Assembly: GCF_010731595.1 (NCBI RefSeq)
Contig: NZ_AP022582.1
Span: 496,001-560,000 of the forward strand
Source of the DNA: Mycobacterium seoulense
GTDB lineage: Bacteria; Actinomycetota; Actinomycetes; Mycobacteriales; Mycobacteriaceae
Length of the DNA: 64,000 nt
Direction: 5' to 3'
Numbering within the stretch: the stretch's first letter is position 1; each line of letters opens with the position of its first letter. The notes below the pieces were generated by a model. The model did no database searches. It was not told where the DNA came from and saw only the letters and a list, made by a program, of their open reading frames with translations. A program made the translations under genes and the position numbers. Shown one piece after another: positions 45,124 to 54,932 of this stretch.

Positions 45124-46812
45124 CAGGTCACGCGGGCCGACGGGCAGCAGCAACCGGGAGCGCCCGTAGCGCACGGTGTGGGTGACCGGCTTGGATTGCC
45201 GGCCGGTCAAGATCGGCTCGTCGGTGCCCAGGTTGCGCGCGTAGCGGGGAAACCAGCTGCCGGCGATCAGCACGCGGATGCGCGAGCCGGCGCGAAAGCG
45301 ATGGGCGATGCCGTCGAGTTCGACCCGGACGGGCTTCCTCGCGTTCCCGGCGACGGCCCCGAGCCGCCGGTAGCCGTCGCAGACGTTCGTCGACCGGCCC
45401 TTGGCGTCGACCTCGCTCACCCGCACGAACAGGTCGGCATGCGGGTTGTCCGCGCCGTGCGCCAGCTCGACGACGGGGCTGCCGTAGACGCACACGTCAT
45501 GGGTGAGGGTCAGGCTGGTGAAGGCCAGCACGTCGTCGCGCGACGCGAGCCGGCTGTCGTCGCGATAGCCGCCGTTCGGCGACAGCAGCGGGCCGCCGGT
45601 GGTGGGCGTCGGGTCGGCGGGGTCGTAGCGGAAGGTCGCCGGCGCCAACCGCGTCAGGTCCGTCGGCGCGGTCTCGCCCAGGTGGCCGCCGGGCCGCAGA
45701 TACAGCGCGCGCTCGGTGGTGGCGGGCGGCCAGTCGGCCACGTTGCGCCAGCCCTGCCCCTTGTCGGAGCCGGTGACGTAGACGTGGACCCGGCTGGGCC
45801 GGTCCGGGCCGGGCGCGCCACCGAGGTGGCTGCCCAGCCAATCCAGCGACTCCCGCACGCACGTGCTCAGCCCGGTGGTGAGCAGCTGGGTATGGGTCCA
45901 GGGACCCATGGTGAGCGCGACGTCGACGCCCCGCCGGCGCAGATGCCCGTACTGCTGCAACGTCTGCCTGACGAAGATGTCCTGCCAACCGCCGATCAGC
46001 AGGACGGGCACGTCGACGCGTTCCAGGGCGTCGCCGCAGCGCAGCCTGTCCCAGAACGGATCGGTGGGATCGGAGTGCTCGACCCACGACTCGAACCACG
46101 GCGCGCCGGCGCCGAGCAGCTCCCTGACCGTGTCGGCGACGGGCAGCCCGAGCGCCGCCCGTGCCACCCTGTTCCGGTTCTGCAGCTGGCGCAGCGCGGA
46201 CCGGGCGCGCACCGGATCCTCCTGGTGGGCGACCATGTCGCTCCAGCCCAGGAAGTCGTTGATCGCGAACGAGCCGGTGCCCCACACCGAGGCGTTGAAA
46301 TCGTGCGGACCCACGGTGATGACGGCGGCGGCGAGCTCCGGCGGCGGATCGGTCAGCAGCGCCCACTGGGTGAACCCGAGGTAGGACAGGCCGACGGTGG
46401 CGAAGCGGCCGGTGAACCAGGGCTGCTCGCGCAGCCAGGCGACCGTGTCGGCGCCGTCGGCGGCCTCGTTGGCCATCGGCTCGAAATCCCCGCCGGAGCC
46501 GAACGTGCCGCGGACGCTCTGCAGCACGACGTGGTAGCCGCGCGCCGCGTACAGCGCACCGAACACCAGCGAGAACGGGAAGGCGCGCCCGTACGGTCCC
46601 CGGACCAGCAGGGTGCCGGCCGCCGCCGCGGTGGCCGGTGCGTAGTGATCGGCCACCAGCTCGACGCCGTCGCGCATCGGCACCCGGACGCGTTCCACGG
46701 CGTAATCGGCGGTCGCCGCGGGCAGGCCCAGCAACCGGCCGACGGCCCTGCCGCCGAGGTGTCGCAGCGTGTGCAGCGGGGGCTGGTCGGCGCGCGTCGA
46801 GGTGATACTCAC
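45082..46812 (-). CDS. X-Pro dipeptidyl-peptidase S15 / cocaine-esterase-type hydrolase (Rv2800-like)
   Basis: A 576-aa alpha/beta hydrolase of the S15 CocE/NonD type. VRVPMRDGVELVADHYAP (about 42-59) opens the domain; LVRGPYGRAFPF, QSVRGTFGSGGDFEP (about 98-112), the nucleophile elbow GLSYLGFTQW (Ser near residue 139), LLIGGWQDIFVRQ (catalytic Asp) and GPWTHTQ (catalytic His, about 303). The C-terminal jelly-roll domain (about 370-576) ends with AGSWFPRYARNLGT. No signal peptide. Substrate unknown; it cleaves esters, amides or X-Pro peptides. Confidence 0.92.
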   Translation of the reverse strand: MSITSTRADQPPLHTLRHLGGRAVGRLLGLPAATADYAVERVRVPMRDGVELVADHYAPATAAAAGTLLVRGPYGRAFPFSLVFGALYAARGYHVVLQSVRGTFGSGGDFEPMANEAADGADTVAWLREQPWFTGRFATVGLSYLGFTQWALLTDPPPELAAAVITVGPHDFNASVWGTGSFAINDFLGWSDMVAHQEDPVRARSALRQLQNRNRVARAALGLPVADTVRELLGAGAPWFESWVEHSDPTDPFWDRLRCGDALERVDVPVLLIGGWQDIFVRQTLQQYGHLRRRGVDVALTMGPWTHTQLLTTGLSTCVRESLDWLGSHLGGAPGPDRPSRVHVYVTGSDKGQGWRNVADWPPATTERALYLRPGGHLGETAPTDLTRLAPATFRYDPADPTPTTGGPLLSPNGGYRDDSRLASRDDVLAFTSLTLTHDVCVYGSPVVELAHGADNPHADLFVRVSEVDAKGRSTNVCDGYRRLGAVAGNARKPVRVELDGIAHRFRAGSRIRVLIAGSWFPRYARNLGTDEPILTGRQSKPVTHTVRYGRSRLLLPVGPRDLSGNGAADASGDLG

Positions 46813-46839
46813 GGTGCCCAGGTTAAGGCCGGGCCGCCG

Positions 46840-47424
46840 TCAGAATTTGTAATAGGGCGTGAGGTCGTTCGCGCGCTGCAGGTTGGTGGACATGCAGTCG
46901 ACCTCGGGGTTGGAGTAGACGGTCGAGTAGTAGAGCGCCTGCTGCAGCACGCCGTAGCTGGTCTTGAACGCGACCATGCAGGAGTAATACCAGTAGCTGT
47001 TGTGATACGTCGGCTTGAGCACCCAGTACTGCGCGGCGCGGTGGCCCGCGATCGTGGTCTCGACGGCGTCGGGCGGCAGCGACGCCTCGTAGGTGCGCCA
47101 GATGATGGGCTCGACGGCCAGCTGGTAGTTACCCGCGTCGAAGTGGCAGCGCAGGCCGTCTTCGTGCTCGGGCGGCGTGAAGGCCAGCCCGAGCCGCTGC
47201 ACCGCGTCGAACGGGATGTCCTCGCAGGCGTCGAACGGCCGCGGGTCGGTGGTCGCCACGATCGGGCTCTTCATGGTGGTTTCCAGCGGCGCCGCGGTCG
47301 AGCGCAGCTCGACGCGCCCGCCGCCCGCCGGCCCCGGCGCGGCGCCCTGCCAGCCCGCCGTGCCTGCTATGGCCGCTGCGACGAGGGCGCCGACCGCCCC
47401 GATCAGACGCACCTTGGCGAACAC
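46840..47424 (-). CDS. Conserved exported or membrane protein (Rv2799-like)
   Basis: A 194-aa protein with one N-terminal hydrophobic segment (VRLIGAVGALVAAAIAGTAG, residues about 5-24) and an extracytoplasmic domain. The domain has PFDACEDIPFDAVQRLGL, GLRCHFDAGNYQL, YWYYSCMVAF and VDCMSTNLQRA, so four Cys that can form two disulfides. The first part resembles DUF3558-type lipoproteins, but no lipobox Cys follows the hydrophobic stretch. The GTG at 47424 is used. Function unknown. Confidence 0.75.
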   Translation of the reverse strand: MFAKVRLIGAVGALVAAAIAGTAGWQGAAPGPAGGGRVELRSTAAPLETTMKSPIVATTDPRPFDACEDIPFDAVQRLGLAFTPPEHEDGLRCHFDAGNYQLAVEPIIWRTYEASLPPDAVETTIAGHRAAQYWVLKPTYHNSYWYYSCMVAFKTSYGVLQQALYYSTVYSNPEVDCMSTNLQRANDLTPYYKF

Positions 47425-47558
47425 GACACCCCCTGACGGCTCGGCGCTCCTTGCCCGGGAGTGTACAAGTCGCGTCGCCGAGACCACAGGGAAACAAGAA
47501 CACGTTCCAATGCCGCGGGCAAGGGGCCCGCCGCGACCGGCCGACGGCCACGGGTCAT

Positions 47559-47564
47559 TAGTCT
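47559..47564 (+). promoter_or_regulatory. -10 hexamer of leaderless promoter, pptH-pptT-truB
   Basis: TAGTCT ends 8 nt before the pptH GTG. Confidence 0.4.
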
Positions 47565-47572
47565 GGTTAATC

Positions 47573-48550
47573 GTGGCTGGTCAAAATGCGGGGCACGAAT
47601 CGACCAACGGGGGGCAACCGACGCTGTGGGCCGTGTCCGACCTGCACACCGGACACCTGGGCAACAAGCCGGTCACCGAATCGCTGCACCCGTCCTCGCC
47701 CGACGATTGGCTGATCGTCGCCGGCGACGTCGCCGAGCGCACCGACGAGATCCGGTGGGCCCTGGACCTGCTGCGCCGGCGGTTCGCCAAGGTGATCTGG
47801 GTGCCCGGCAACCACGAGCTGTGGACCACGACGCGCGACCCCGTGCAGATCTTCGGCAAGGCCCGCTACGACTACCTGGTCAACATGTGCGACGAGATGG
47901 GCGTCGTCACGCCGGAGCATCCCTTCCCGGTGTGGACCGAGCGCGGCGGCCCGGCGACGATCGTGCCGATGTTTCTGCTGTACGACTACAGCTTCTTGCC
48001 CGAGGGGGCGACGAGCAAAGCCGAGGGCCTGACCATCGCGCGGGAGCGCAACGTGGTGGCCACCGACGAGTTCCTGCTGTCGTCGGAGCCGTACCCCACC
48101 CGGGAGGCCTGGTGCCGGGAGCGGCTCGCCACCACGCGGGCGCGTCTCGAGAAGCTCGACTGGATGACACCGACCGTCCTGGTGAACCATTTCCCCCTGG
48201 TCCGCGAGCCCTGCGACGCGCTGTTCTACCCGGAGTTCTCGCTGTGGTGCGGAACCACCAAGACCGCCGACTGGCACACCCGCTACAACGCCGTGTGTTC
48301 GGTCTACGGTCACCTGCACATCCCGCGCACCACCTGGTACGACGACGTGCGCTTCGAGGAGGTGTCGGTGGGTTACCCGCGGGAGTGGCGCCGCCGCAAG
48401 CCGCACAGCTGGCTGCGCCAGGTGTTGCCCGATCCGCAATACGCGCCCGGCTACCTCAACGACTTCGGCGGTCACTTCGAGATCACTCCCGAGATGCGGC
48501 AGCAGGCCGCCCAGTTCCGGGAACGGTTGCGGCAGCGGCAATCACGATGA
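47573..48550 (+). CDS. pptH: Metallophosphoesterase, phosphopantetheinyl hydrolase PptH
   Basis: A 325-aa calcineurin-like phosphoesterase matching Rv2795c (324 aa recalled). In M. tuberculosis this enzyme (PptH) removes 4'-phosphopantetheine from carrier proteins, opposing PptT. Metal motifs in order: [10 protein letters not shown] (Asp/His, about 20-29), [11 protein letters not shown] (about 51), VPGNHELW (about 77-84), LVNHFPL (about 202) and YGHLHIPRT (GHxH, about 246). The GTG at 47573 fits the known length. Its stop overlaps the pptT ATG, so the opposing pair is translationally coupled. Confidence 0.93.
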   Translation: MAGQNAGHESTNGGQPTLWAVSDLHTGHLGNKPVTESLHPSSPDDWLIVAGDVAERTDEIRWALDLLRRRFAKVIWVPGNHELWTTTRDPVQIFGKARYDYLVNMCDEMGVVTPEHPFPVWTERGGPATIVPMFLLYDYSFLPEGATSKAEGLTIARERNVVATDEFLLSSEPYPTREAWCRERLATTRARLEKLDWMTPTVLVNHFPLVREPCDALFYPEFSLWCGTTKTADWHTRYNAVCSVYGHLHIPRTTWYDDVRFEEVSVGYPREWRRRKPHSWLRQVLPDPQYAPGYLNDFGGHFEITPEMRQQAAQFRERLRQRQSR

Positions 48551-49227
48551 CCGAGGAGATGCTGGTTTCCTCGGTGCTGCCGGCATCCGACGGTCTGGCG
48601 TACTCCGAGGTGTATGCCGATCCGCCCGACCTTGCCCCGCTGCCCGAAGAGGAGCCGCTGATCGCCAGGTCGGTGGCCAAGCGGCGCAACGAATTCATCA
48701 CCGTCCGGCACTGCGCGCGCGTCGCGCTGGGCGAGCTCGGCCTGCCGCCGGTGCCGATCCTCAAGGGCGAGAAGGGCGAACCGTGCTGGCCCGACGGTGT
48801 GGTGGGCAGCCTCACCCACTGCACCGGCTACCGCGGTGCGGTGGTGGGACGCGCCGAAGCCGTGCGCTCGGTGGGCATCGACGCCGAACCGCACGACGTG
48901 CTGCCCGACGGCGTGCTGAACGCGATCAGTCTGCCCGAGGAGCGACACGAACTCGAGACGTTGCCCGAAGGCCTGCACTGGGACCGAATCCTGTTCTGCG
49001 CCAAGGAGGCGACGTACAAGGCCTGGTTTCCGTTGACCAAGCGCTGGTTGGGTTTCGAGGACGCCCACATCGTGTTCGACCTCGACCCGCCCGACGGGGG
49101 CACCACCGGGGTGTTCGTGTCCAAGATCCTGATCGACGGCCAGGCCCTCGACGGCCCACCGCTGACCGCGCTGAGGGGCCGCTGGTCGGTGGAGCGGGGG
49201 CTGGTGCTGACCGCGATCGTGCTATGA
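48547..49227 (+). CDS. pptT: 4'-phosphopantetheinyl transferase PptT
   Basis: A 226-aa Sfp-type transferase; PptT activates the carrier proteins of mycolate and lipid polyketide synthases and siderophore synthetases, and is essential in M. tuberculosis. Signatures: [14 protein letters not shown] (about 48-61), [15 protein letters not shown] (about 88-102), GIDAEPHD (Mg-binding Asp/Glu, about 112-119), [11 protein letters not shown] (about 155-165). Both ends overlap neighbours by 4 nt (ATGA). Confidence 0.96.
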   Translation: MTEEMLVSSVLPASDGLAYSEVYADPPDLAPLPEEEPLIARSVAKRRNEFITVRHCARVALGELGLPPVPILKGEKGEPCWPDGVVGSLTHCTGYRGAVVGRAEAVRSVGIDAEPHDVLPDGVLNAISLPEERHELETLPEGLHWDRILFCAKEATYKAWFPLTKRWLGFEDAHIVFDLDPPDGGTTGVFVSKILIDGQALDGPPLTALRGRWSVERGLVLTAIVL

Positions 49228-50135
49228 GCTCGAGCCGCGGCGGCCCGAAGCCCGGTCCAGGTTTGGTCGTCGTCGACAAGCCCGCCGGGATGACCAGTCA
49301 CGACGTGGTGGCGCGCTGCCGCCGCATCTTCGGCACCCGCAGGGTGGGCCACGCGGGGACGCTGGACCCGATGGCCACCGGCGTGCTGGTGATCGGGGTC
49401 GACCGCGCCACCAAGATCCTCGGCCTGTTGACGGCGGCCTCGAAGTCCTATGCCGCCACGATCCGGCTCGGCCAGACCACCTCCACCGAGGACGCCGAAG
49501 GTCAAGTGCTGCACAGCGTCTCGGCCACCCACCTGACGCGTGAGGCGATCGCCGCCGCGGTCGCCGGCCTGCGCGGCGACATCGAGCAGGTGCCGTCGGC
49601 GGTCAGCGCGATCAAGGTCGACGGGCGGCGCGCCTACCGGCTGGTGCGCGAGGGCCAGGCCGTCGAGCTGCAGGCCCGGCCGGTACGCGTCGACCGGTTC
49701 GAGGTGCTCGACGTCCGGTCCGACGGCCGGTTCCTCGACGTGGACGTGGAGGTCGACTGCTCGTCGGGCACCTACATCCGCGCGCTGGCCCGCGACGTCG
49801 GGGCCGCACTCGGCGTCGGCGGGCATCTGACGGCGCTGCGGCGCACCCGCGTCGGTCGCTTCTCGCTGGAGCAGGCCCGCTCCCTCGACGACCTGGCCGA
49901 GCGGCCCGGCCTGTCGCTGACCCTGGACGAGGCGTGCCTGCTGACCTTTCCCAGCCGCGACCTGACCGCCGCGGAGGCCGAGGCGACGGCCAACGGGCGC
50001 CCGCTTTCGCCGGCCGGCATCGACGGCGTCTACGCCGGCCGCGACCCCGACGGCCGGGTGATCGCGCTGCTGCGCGACGAGGGCCCGCGCACCAAGTCGG
50101 TGGTCGTCATCCGCCCGGCGACGCTGGAGGAATAG
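49224..50135 (+). CDS. truB: tRNA pseudouridine-55 synthase TruB
   Basis: A 303-aa TruB that makes pseudouridine-55 in the T-loop of tRNAs. [18 protein letters not shown] (about 14-31), [17 protein letters not shown] (catalytic Asp near residue 48), [19 protein letters not shown] (about 130-148), [15 protein letters not shown] (about 176-190) and the C-terminal PUA-like actinobacterial extension. Operon with pptH and pptT. Confidence 0.96.
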   Translation: MSSSRGGPKPGPGLVVVDKPAGMTSHDVVARCRRIFGTRRVGHAGTLDPMATGVLVIGVDRATKILGLLTAASKSYAATIRLGQTTSTEDAEGQVLHSVSATHLTREAIAAAVAGLRGDIEQVPSAVSAIKVDGRRAYRLVREGQAVELQARPVRVDRFEVLDVRSDGRFLDVDVEVDCSSGTYIRALARDVGAALGVGGHLTALRRTRVGRFSLEQARSLDDLAERPGLSLTLDEACLLTFPSRDLTAAEAEATANGRPLSPAGIDGVYAGRDPDGRVIALLRDEGPRTKSVVVIRPATLEE

Positions 50136-50181
50136 GCTGTGACGCGGATCTCCTCAAGCCTGTCGAAGTAAGGGGCGCGCT

Positions 50182-51387
50182 ATGTCCACCCACGCTATGT
50201 CCAACAAGGTGTATGTCGTCGGCGTCGGCATGACGAAATTCGAGAAGCCGGGCCGCCGCGAGGGCTGGGACTACCCGGACATGGCACGGGAGTCGGGGAC
50301 CAACGCGCTGGCCGACGCGGGCGTGGACTACCGCGAGGTGCAGCAGGGCTACGTCGGCTACGTCGCCGGCGATTCGACGTCGGGGCAGCGGGCGCTCTAC
50401 GAGCTCGGCATGACCGGCATCCCGATCGTCAACGTCAACAACAACTGCTCGACCGGTTCGACCGCGCTTTTCCTGGCGGCCCAGGCCATCCGCGGCGGGA
50501 TCGTCGACTGCGCGATCGCGCTCGGCTTCGAGAAGATGCAACCCGGAGCGCTGAGCGGGGGAGCCCAGGACCGCGAATCGCCGATGGGCAAACACGTCAA
50601 GGCGATGGCCGAGATCGACGAGTTCGCGATGCCCGTCGCGCCGTGGATGTTCGGCGCCGCCGGCCGCGAGCACATGCGTCAATACGGCACCACCGCAGAG
50701 CATTTCGCCAAGATCGGCTACAAGAATCACAAGCACTCGGTCAACAACCCGTTCGCGCAGTTCCAGGAGTCCTACACTCTCGACGACATCCTGGCCGCGC
50801 GCATGATTTCCGACCCGCTGACCAAGTTGCAGTGTTCGCCCACGTCCGACGGTTCCGGAGCGGCGATCCTGGCCTCGGAGAGCTTCGTCGACAGCCACGG
50901 GTTGGCCGGCCAGGCGGTGGAGATCGTCGGCCAGGCCATGACCACCGACTTCGCGTCGACCTTCGACGGCAGCGCCAAGAACCTGATCGGGTATGACATG
51001 AACGTCCAAGCCGCCCAACAGGTTTACGACCAGTGCGGGTTGGGTCCCGAGGACTTCCAGGTCATCGAGTTGCACGACTGCTTCTCGGCCAACGAGCTGC
51101 TGCTGTACGAGGCGCTGGGTCTGTGCGGCCCGGGCGAGGCGCCCAAGCTGATCGACAACGGCGACACCACCTACGGCGGCCGCTGGGTGGTCAACCCGTC
51201 CGGCGGGCTGATCTCCAAGGGCCACCCGCTGGGCGCCACCGGGCTGGCGCAGTGCGCCGAGCTGACCTGGCAGCTGCGCGGCTCCGCCGACCGGCGGCAG
51301 GTCGAAAACGTCAGCGCCGCACTGCAACACAACATCGGGCTGGGCGGCGCGGCCGTCGTCACCGCCTATCAGCGCGCCGAACGCTGA
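50182..51387 (+). CDS. ltp1: Thiolase-like lipid-transfer protein Ltp1 (SCP-x type)
   Basis: A 401-aa SCP-x thiolase-like protein matching Rv2790c. [23 protein letters not shown] (in part, about 10-32) is the family opening; [21 protein letters not shown] (active-site Cys near residue 94) and the C-terminal [18 protein letters not shown] (about 344-361, GHP His) and [13 protein letters not shown] are thiolase motifs. Expected in beta-oxidation of branched or sterol-type side chains. It begins at the ATG with AAGGGG upstream; a second ATG five codons on is possible. fadE21 follows after 4 nt. Confidence 0.93.
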   Translation: MSTHAMSNKVYVVGVGMTKFEKPGRREGWDYPDMARESGTNALADAGVDYREVQQGYVGYVAGDSTSGQRALYELGMTGIPIVNVNNNCSTGSTALFLAAQAIRGGIVDCAIALGFEKMQPGALSGGAQDRESPMGKHVKAMAEIDEFAMPVAPWMFGAAGREHMRQYGTTAEHFAKIGYKNHKHSVNNPFAQFQESYTLDDILAARMISDPLTKLQCSPTSDGSGAAILASESFVDSHGLAGQAVEIVGQAMTTDFASTFDGSAKNLIGYDMNVQAAQQVYDQCGLGPEDFQVIELHDCFSANELLLYEALGLCGPGEAPKLIDNGDTTYGGRWVVNPSGGLISKGHPLGATGLAQCAELTWQLRGSADRRQVENVSAALQHNIGLGGAAVVTAYQRAER

Positions 51388-51391
51388 GCCG

Positions 51392-52648
51392 ATGATCGAG
51401 TGGTCCGACGCGGACCTGATGGTCCGGGACGCGGTCCGTCAGTTCATCGACAAAGAGATTCGTCCGCACCTCGACGAATTGGAAACCGGTGCGATGTCGC
51501 CGTACCCGATCGCGCGCAAGCTCTTCAGCCAGTTCGGTCTCGACGCGATGGCCGCCGAATCGGTCAAGTCGATGCTGGAGCGCGAGCGCGCCAAGCAAGC
51601 GGGCGAGGCGCGTGACGAAGAGCCGTCCGGCACAGGCGGTTCCGGCGGGATGGCCGGCCAGGCGTCGATGGTCGCCATGCTGGTCTCCGAGCTCGCCGGC
51701 GTGAGCATCGGGTTGTTGAGCACCGTCTCGGTCAGCCTCGGCCTGGGTGCGACGACCATCATGAGCCGCGGCACGCTGGCCCAGAAGGAACGCTGGCTGC
51801 CCGGGCTGATGACGCTGGAGAAGATCGCGGCGTGGGCCATCACCGAGCCCGACTCCGGCTCGGACGCCTTCGGCGGCATGAAGACCACCGTCAAACGGGA
51901 CGGTGACGACTACCTCCTCAACGGGCAGAAGACTTTCATCACCAACGGGCCCTACGCCGATGTGCTGGTGGTCTACGCCAAGCTGGACGACGGCTCATCG
52001 GTGGACGCGCAGGACAAGCGCAACCGGCCGGTGCTGGTTTTCGTGCTCGACTCCGGTATGCCGGGCCTGACGCAGGGCAAGCCGTTCAAGAAGATGGGCA
52101 TGATGTCGTCGCCGACGGGCGAATTGTTCTTCGACAACGTGCGGCTGGGCCGCGACCGGCTGCTGGGGGAGAGCGAGCAGCACGCCGGCGGGGACGGTCG
52201 CGACAGCGCGCGCGACAATTTCGCCGCCGAGCGGATCGGGATCGCGATGATGGCGCTGGGCATCATCAACGAATGTCACCGGCTCTGCGTGGATTACGCG
52301 AAGACGCGCACGCTGTGGGGCAAGAACATCGGGCAGTTCCAGCTGATCCAGCTCAAGCTGGCCAAGATGGAGATCGCCCGGATGAACGTGCAGAACATGG
52401 TGTTTCACACGATCGAGCGCCAGCAGGCGGGCAAACCGCTGACGCTGGCCGAGGCCTCGGCGATCAAGCTGTACTCGTCGGAGGTGGCCACCGACGTCGC
52501 GATGGAGGCCGTCCAGCTGTTCGGGGGCAACGGCTACATGGCCGAGTACCGGGTGGAGCAGCTCGCCCGCGACGCGAAGTCGTTGATGATCTACGCGGGC
52601 AGCAACGAGGTCCAGGTCACCCACATCGCCAAGGGGCTGTTGGGCTAA
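51392..52648 (+). CDS. fadE21: Acyl-CoA dehydrogenase FadE21
   Basis: A 418-aa FAD-dependent acyl-CoA dehydrogenase matching Rv2789c. Central signature WAITEPDSGSDAFGGMKTT (about 149-167) binds the flavin, and the C-terminal LFGGNGYMAEYRVEQLARDAK (seen in part, about 374-394) is the second family pattern. There is a hydrophilic insertion near residues 60-85 (ERERAKQAGEARDEEPSGT) not typical of short-chain enzymes. It probably works with Ltp1 on the same substrate, given the 4-nt gap. Convergent overlap of 4 bp with sirR. Confidence 0.93.
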   Translation: MIEWSDADLMVRDAVRQFIDKEIRPHLDELETGAMSPYPIARKLFSQFGLDAMAAESVKSMLERERAKQAGEARDEEPSGTGGSGGMAGQASMVAMLVSELAGVSIGLLSTVSVSLGLGATTIMSRGTLAQKERWLPGLMTLEKIAAWAITEPDSGSDAFGGMKTTVKRDGDDYLLNGQKTFITNGPYADVLVVYAKLDDGSSVDAQDKRNRPVLVFVLDSGMPGLTQGKPFKKMGMMSSPTGELFFDNVRLGRDRLLGESEQHAGGDGRDSARDNFAAERIGIAMMALGIINECHRLCVDYAKTRTLWGKNIGQFQLIQLKLAKMEIARMNVQNMVFHTIERQQAGKPLTLAEASAIKLYSSEVATDVAMEAVQLFGGNGYMAEYRVEQLARDAKSLMIYAGSNEVQVTHIAKGLLG

Positions 52649-53355
52649 GCGGACGCAGTCACCCAGATCGCCCGGGCGGCCGGGCTGCCCAGGTCGACCG
52701 TCGTCTCCGCGCCGTCGCCGGATTCGATCGCCACCGAGATCATGCCGGCGAACTCCCGACGGGTCAGCACCCGCAGCCGCGAGTCGAGATTGATGCCGAC
52801 GTCGGCGAAGTAGCGCAGCATCTGCGGGTCGGCGTCGGAGATACGGGCCACGGTTCCGGTGTCTCCGTCGCCGCACGCCCACAGCTGGCGGGCCGGCGGG
52901 GTGGGCACCTGCCCGTCCGAAGCCGGGATCGGGTCGCCGTGCGGGTCGCGTTGGGGGAACCCCAGCTTGGCGTCGATGCGGGCCACCAGTCGATCCGATA
53001 CCGCGTGCTCGAGCACCTCGGCCTCGTCGTGCACCTCGTCCCAGCCGTAGCCGAGCTCGTTGACCAGGAAGGTCTCCAGGAGCCGATGCCTGCGCACCAT
53101 GGCCAGCGCCGCCCGCCGGCCCGCCTCGGTCAGGGACACGGCCCCGTATTTCTCGTGGTCGACCAGGCCCTGCTCGGCGAGTTTGCGGATCGACTCCGAG
53201 GCCGTGCTCGCCGACACCCCGATCTTCTCGGCCAGCATCTTGGTGCTGACCTTTTGCGGGGCGTCCTTGGGGGACCACTCCTGGGCGTTCCAGATGACCT
53301 TGAGGTAGTCCTGGCCGACCGCGGTGAGACCGCCACGCTCTTCGTCAGCCCTCAC
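52645..53355 (-). CDS. sirR: DtxR-family metalloregulator SirR/MntR
   Basis: A 236-aa DtxR-family iron/manganese-type repressor matching Rv2788. Winged helix KVSTKMLAEKIGVSASTASES (about 30-50, recognition helix), KYGAVSLTEAGRRAAL, metal/dimer domain MVRRHRLLETFLVNELGY (about 83-100) and DEAEVLEHAVSD (about 108), and a C-terminal SH3/FeoA-like domain (about 160-236). In M. tuberculosis Rv2788 acts as the manganese-dependent MntR. A DtxR-like inverted repeat overlaps the proposed promoter, suggesting self-control. GTG at 53355 used. Confidence 0.92.
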   Translation of the reverse strand: MRADEERGGLTAVGQDYLKVIWNAQEWSPKDAPQKVSTKMLAEKIGVSASTASESIRKLAEQGLVDHEKYGAVSLTEAGRRAALAMVRRHRLLETFLVNELGYGWDEVHDEAEVLEHAVSDRLVARIDAKLGFPQRDPHGDPIPASDGQVPTPPARQLWACGDGDTGTVARISDADPQMLRYFADVGINLDSRLRVLTRREFAGMISVAIESGDGAETTVDLGSPAARAIWVTASA

Positions 53356-53363
53356 AACGACAA

Positions 53364-53369
53364 AGTTTA
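53364..53369 (-). promoter_or_regulatory. -10 hexamer of leaderless promoter, sirR
   Basis: TAAACT on the minus strand ends 8 nt before the sirR GTG and overlaps the inverted repeat 53366-53386. Confidence 0.4.
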
Positions 53370-53386
53370 GGCAACCCAGGCCTGAT
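53366..53386. promoter_or_regulatory. Imperfect inverted repeat, possible SirR/MntR operator
   Basis: TTTAGGC-N7-GCCTGAT: five of seven positions pair, in the style of DtxR/IdeR boxes (AGGC...GCCT). It lies over the sirR -10 and about 60 bp before ribF. Spacing differs from the classic 19-bp IdeR box, so the assignment is weak. Confidence 0.3.
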
Positions 53387-53443
53387 CGTGTGCTCCACGC
53401 CACCCTCGCGGCGGCGGATCTCCCGGTGGACGACGGGGAGCCG

Positions 53444-53449
53444 TAGGCT
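53444..53449 (+). promoter_or_regulatory. -10 hexamer of leaderless promoter, ribF
   Basis: TAGGCT ends 7 nt before the ribF GTG. Confidence 0.45.
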
Positions 53450-53456
53450 TGCGGTC

Positions 53457-54434
53457 GTGCAGCGGTGGCGCGGCCAAGACGAGATCCCCACGGATTGGGG
53501 CAGGTGTGTGCTCACCATCGGCGTGTTCGACGGTGTGCACCGGGGCCATGCCGAACTGATCGCGCATGCGGTCAAGGCCGGGCGGGCGCGCAACGTGCCG
53601 ACCGTGCTGATGACCTTCGACCCGCACCCGATGGAAGTGGTCTACCCCGGCAGCCATCCGGCGCAGCTGACGACGCTGACGCGGCGCGCCGAGCTGGTCG
53701 AGGAGATGGGCATCGACGTCTTCCTGGTCATGCCTTTCACCAGCGATTTCATGAAGCTGACCCCGGAGCGCTACGTCCACGAGCTGCTGGTGGAGCACCT
53801 GCACGTGGTGGAGGTCGTGGTGGGCGAGAACTTCACCTTCGGCAAGAAGGCGGCCGGCAACGTCGAGACCCTGCGGCGCGCCGGTGAGCGCTTCGGGTTC
53901 GCGGTCGAGTCGATGTCGCTGCTGTCCGAACACCACAGCAACGAGACGGTGACGTTCTCCTCCACCTACATCCGATCCTGCGTCGACGCCGGCGACGTGG
54001 TGACCGCCATGGAGGCCCTGGGCCGTCCGCACCGCGTCGAGGGCGTCGTCGTCCGGGGCGAGGGGCGGGGCATGGAGCTGGGATTCCCCACCGCCAACGT
54101 GGCGCCGCCGATGTATTCGGCGATCCCGGCCGACGGCGTGTACGCCGCCTGGTTCACCCTGCTCGGCCACGGGCCGGTGACCGGGACCGTCGTCCCGGGC
54201 GAGCGCTACCAGGCCGCGGTGTCCGTCGGCACCAACCCGACCTTCTCCGGACGCACCCGGACCGTCGAGGCCTTCGTCCTGGACACGACCGCCGATCTCT
54301 ACGGCCAGTACGTGGCCTTGGACTTCGTCGCGCGCATCCGCGGACAGCGCAAGTTCGACTCGGTGCGGGACCTGGTCGAGGCGATGGGCAACGACACCGA
54401 CCGGGCCCGCACGATGCTCTCGGCGCAGGGCTGA
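53457..54434 (+). CDS. ribF: Bifunctional riboflavin kinase / FAD synthetase
   Basis: A 325-aa RibF that makes FMN and FAD. FMN-adenylyltransferase domain (about 1-190): LTIGVFDGVHRGHAELI (nucleotidyltransferase motif, about 19-35), TFDPHPMEV (about 56), VVGENFTFGKKAAGN (about 123-137), SSTYIRSC (about 166-173, ISST-like). Riboflavin kinase domain (about 195-325): GRGMELGFPTANV (about 204-216) and AAVSVGTNPTF, with VEAFVLD. Normal length. Confidence 0.96.
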   Translation: MQRWRGQDEIPTDWGRCVLTIGVFDGVHRGHAELIAHAVKAGRARNVPTVLMTFDPHPMEVVYPGSHPAQLTTLTRRAELVEEMGIDVFLVMPFTSDFMKLTPERYVHELLVEHLHVVEVVVGENFTFGKKAAGNVETLRRAGERFGFAVESMSLLSEHHSNETVTFSSTYIRSCVDAGDVVTAMEALGRPHRVEGVVVRGEGRGMELGFPTANVAPPMYSAIPADGVYAAWFTLLGHGPVTGTVVPGERYQAAVSVGTNPTFSGRTRTVEAFVLDTTADLYGQYVALDFVARIRGQRKFDSVRDLVEAMGNDTDRARTMLSAQG

Positions 54435-54443
54435 AGCCGCGGT

Positions 54444-54929
54444 TCAGGACGCGACCAGGTCGTCGATCTGGTTGATCGCCGAAGAGGCGCCCTCCACCAC
54501 GCCCATGTCCAGTACCTGCTGCAGCGCCTCGGCGGAGGAGAAGGTGCTCACGTAGGTCGCCCGGGTGCCGCCGCCGTGCTCGGCGAAGGTGTACACGTTC
54601 ACCGAGACCGGCAGGTCGGGGTTGGGGTTGAAGTCCAGGTCGGCGAAGCCGTCGAGGAACGTAAAGCTCGTCGGTTCGTCGACGGCCGTGATCTCCCAGT
54701 AGCCGGCGTACTTTTCGCCGTCCGGGCCGGTCATGAAGTACGTCGTGCGGCTTCCGGGCGTGAGGCTGTGGTCGACGACGGTCGCCGGATGCGACGGCGG
54801 CCCCCACACCCTCTCCAGTTGACGCGGGTCGGCGTAGACCTGCCAGATCCGCTGCACCGGCGCGGCGAAGTCGGCGGTGATGGTCAGCGTCAGGTTCTCG
54901 GGATCGTGCTGGACGTCGGTGACGGGCAT
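54444..54929 (-). CDS. SRPBCC/AHSA1-family protein, partner of ArsR regulator
   Basis: A 161-aa START-like (SRPBCC, AHSA1/CalC) protein: FAAPVQRIWQVYADPRQLERVWGPP (in part, about 19-43) is the AHSA1 opening; FMTGPDGEKYAGYWEI and FSSAEALQQVLDMGVVEGA complete the fold. It binds a hydrophobic ligand or acts as an Aha1-like helper; the ligand is unknown. The gene follows the ArsR gene by 3 nt, a common pair in actinobacteria in which the ArsR protein represses both. Confidence 0.88.
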   Translation of the reverse strand: MPVTDVQHDPENLTLTITADFAAPVQRIWQVYADPRQLERVWGPPSHPATVVDHSLTPGSRTTYFMTGPDGEKYAGYWEITAVDEPTSFTFLDGFADLDFNPNPDLPVSVNVYTFAEHGGGTRATYVSTFSSAEALQQVLDMGVVEGASSAINQIDDLVAS

Positions 54930-54932
54930 GGT

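Noticed and set aside
50133..50181. TAGGCT plus GTG right after truB as the start of a small gene
   Set aside because: The frame following that GTG shows no coding character before ltp1 begins.
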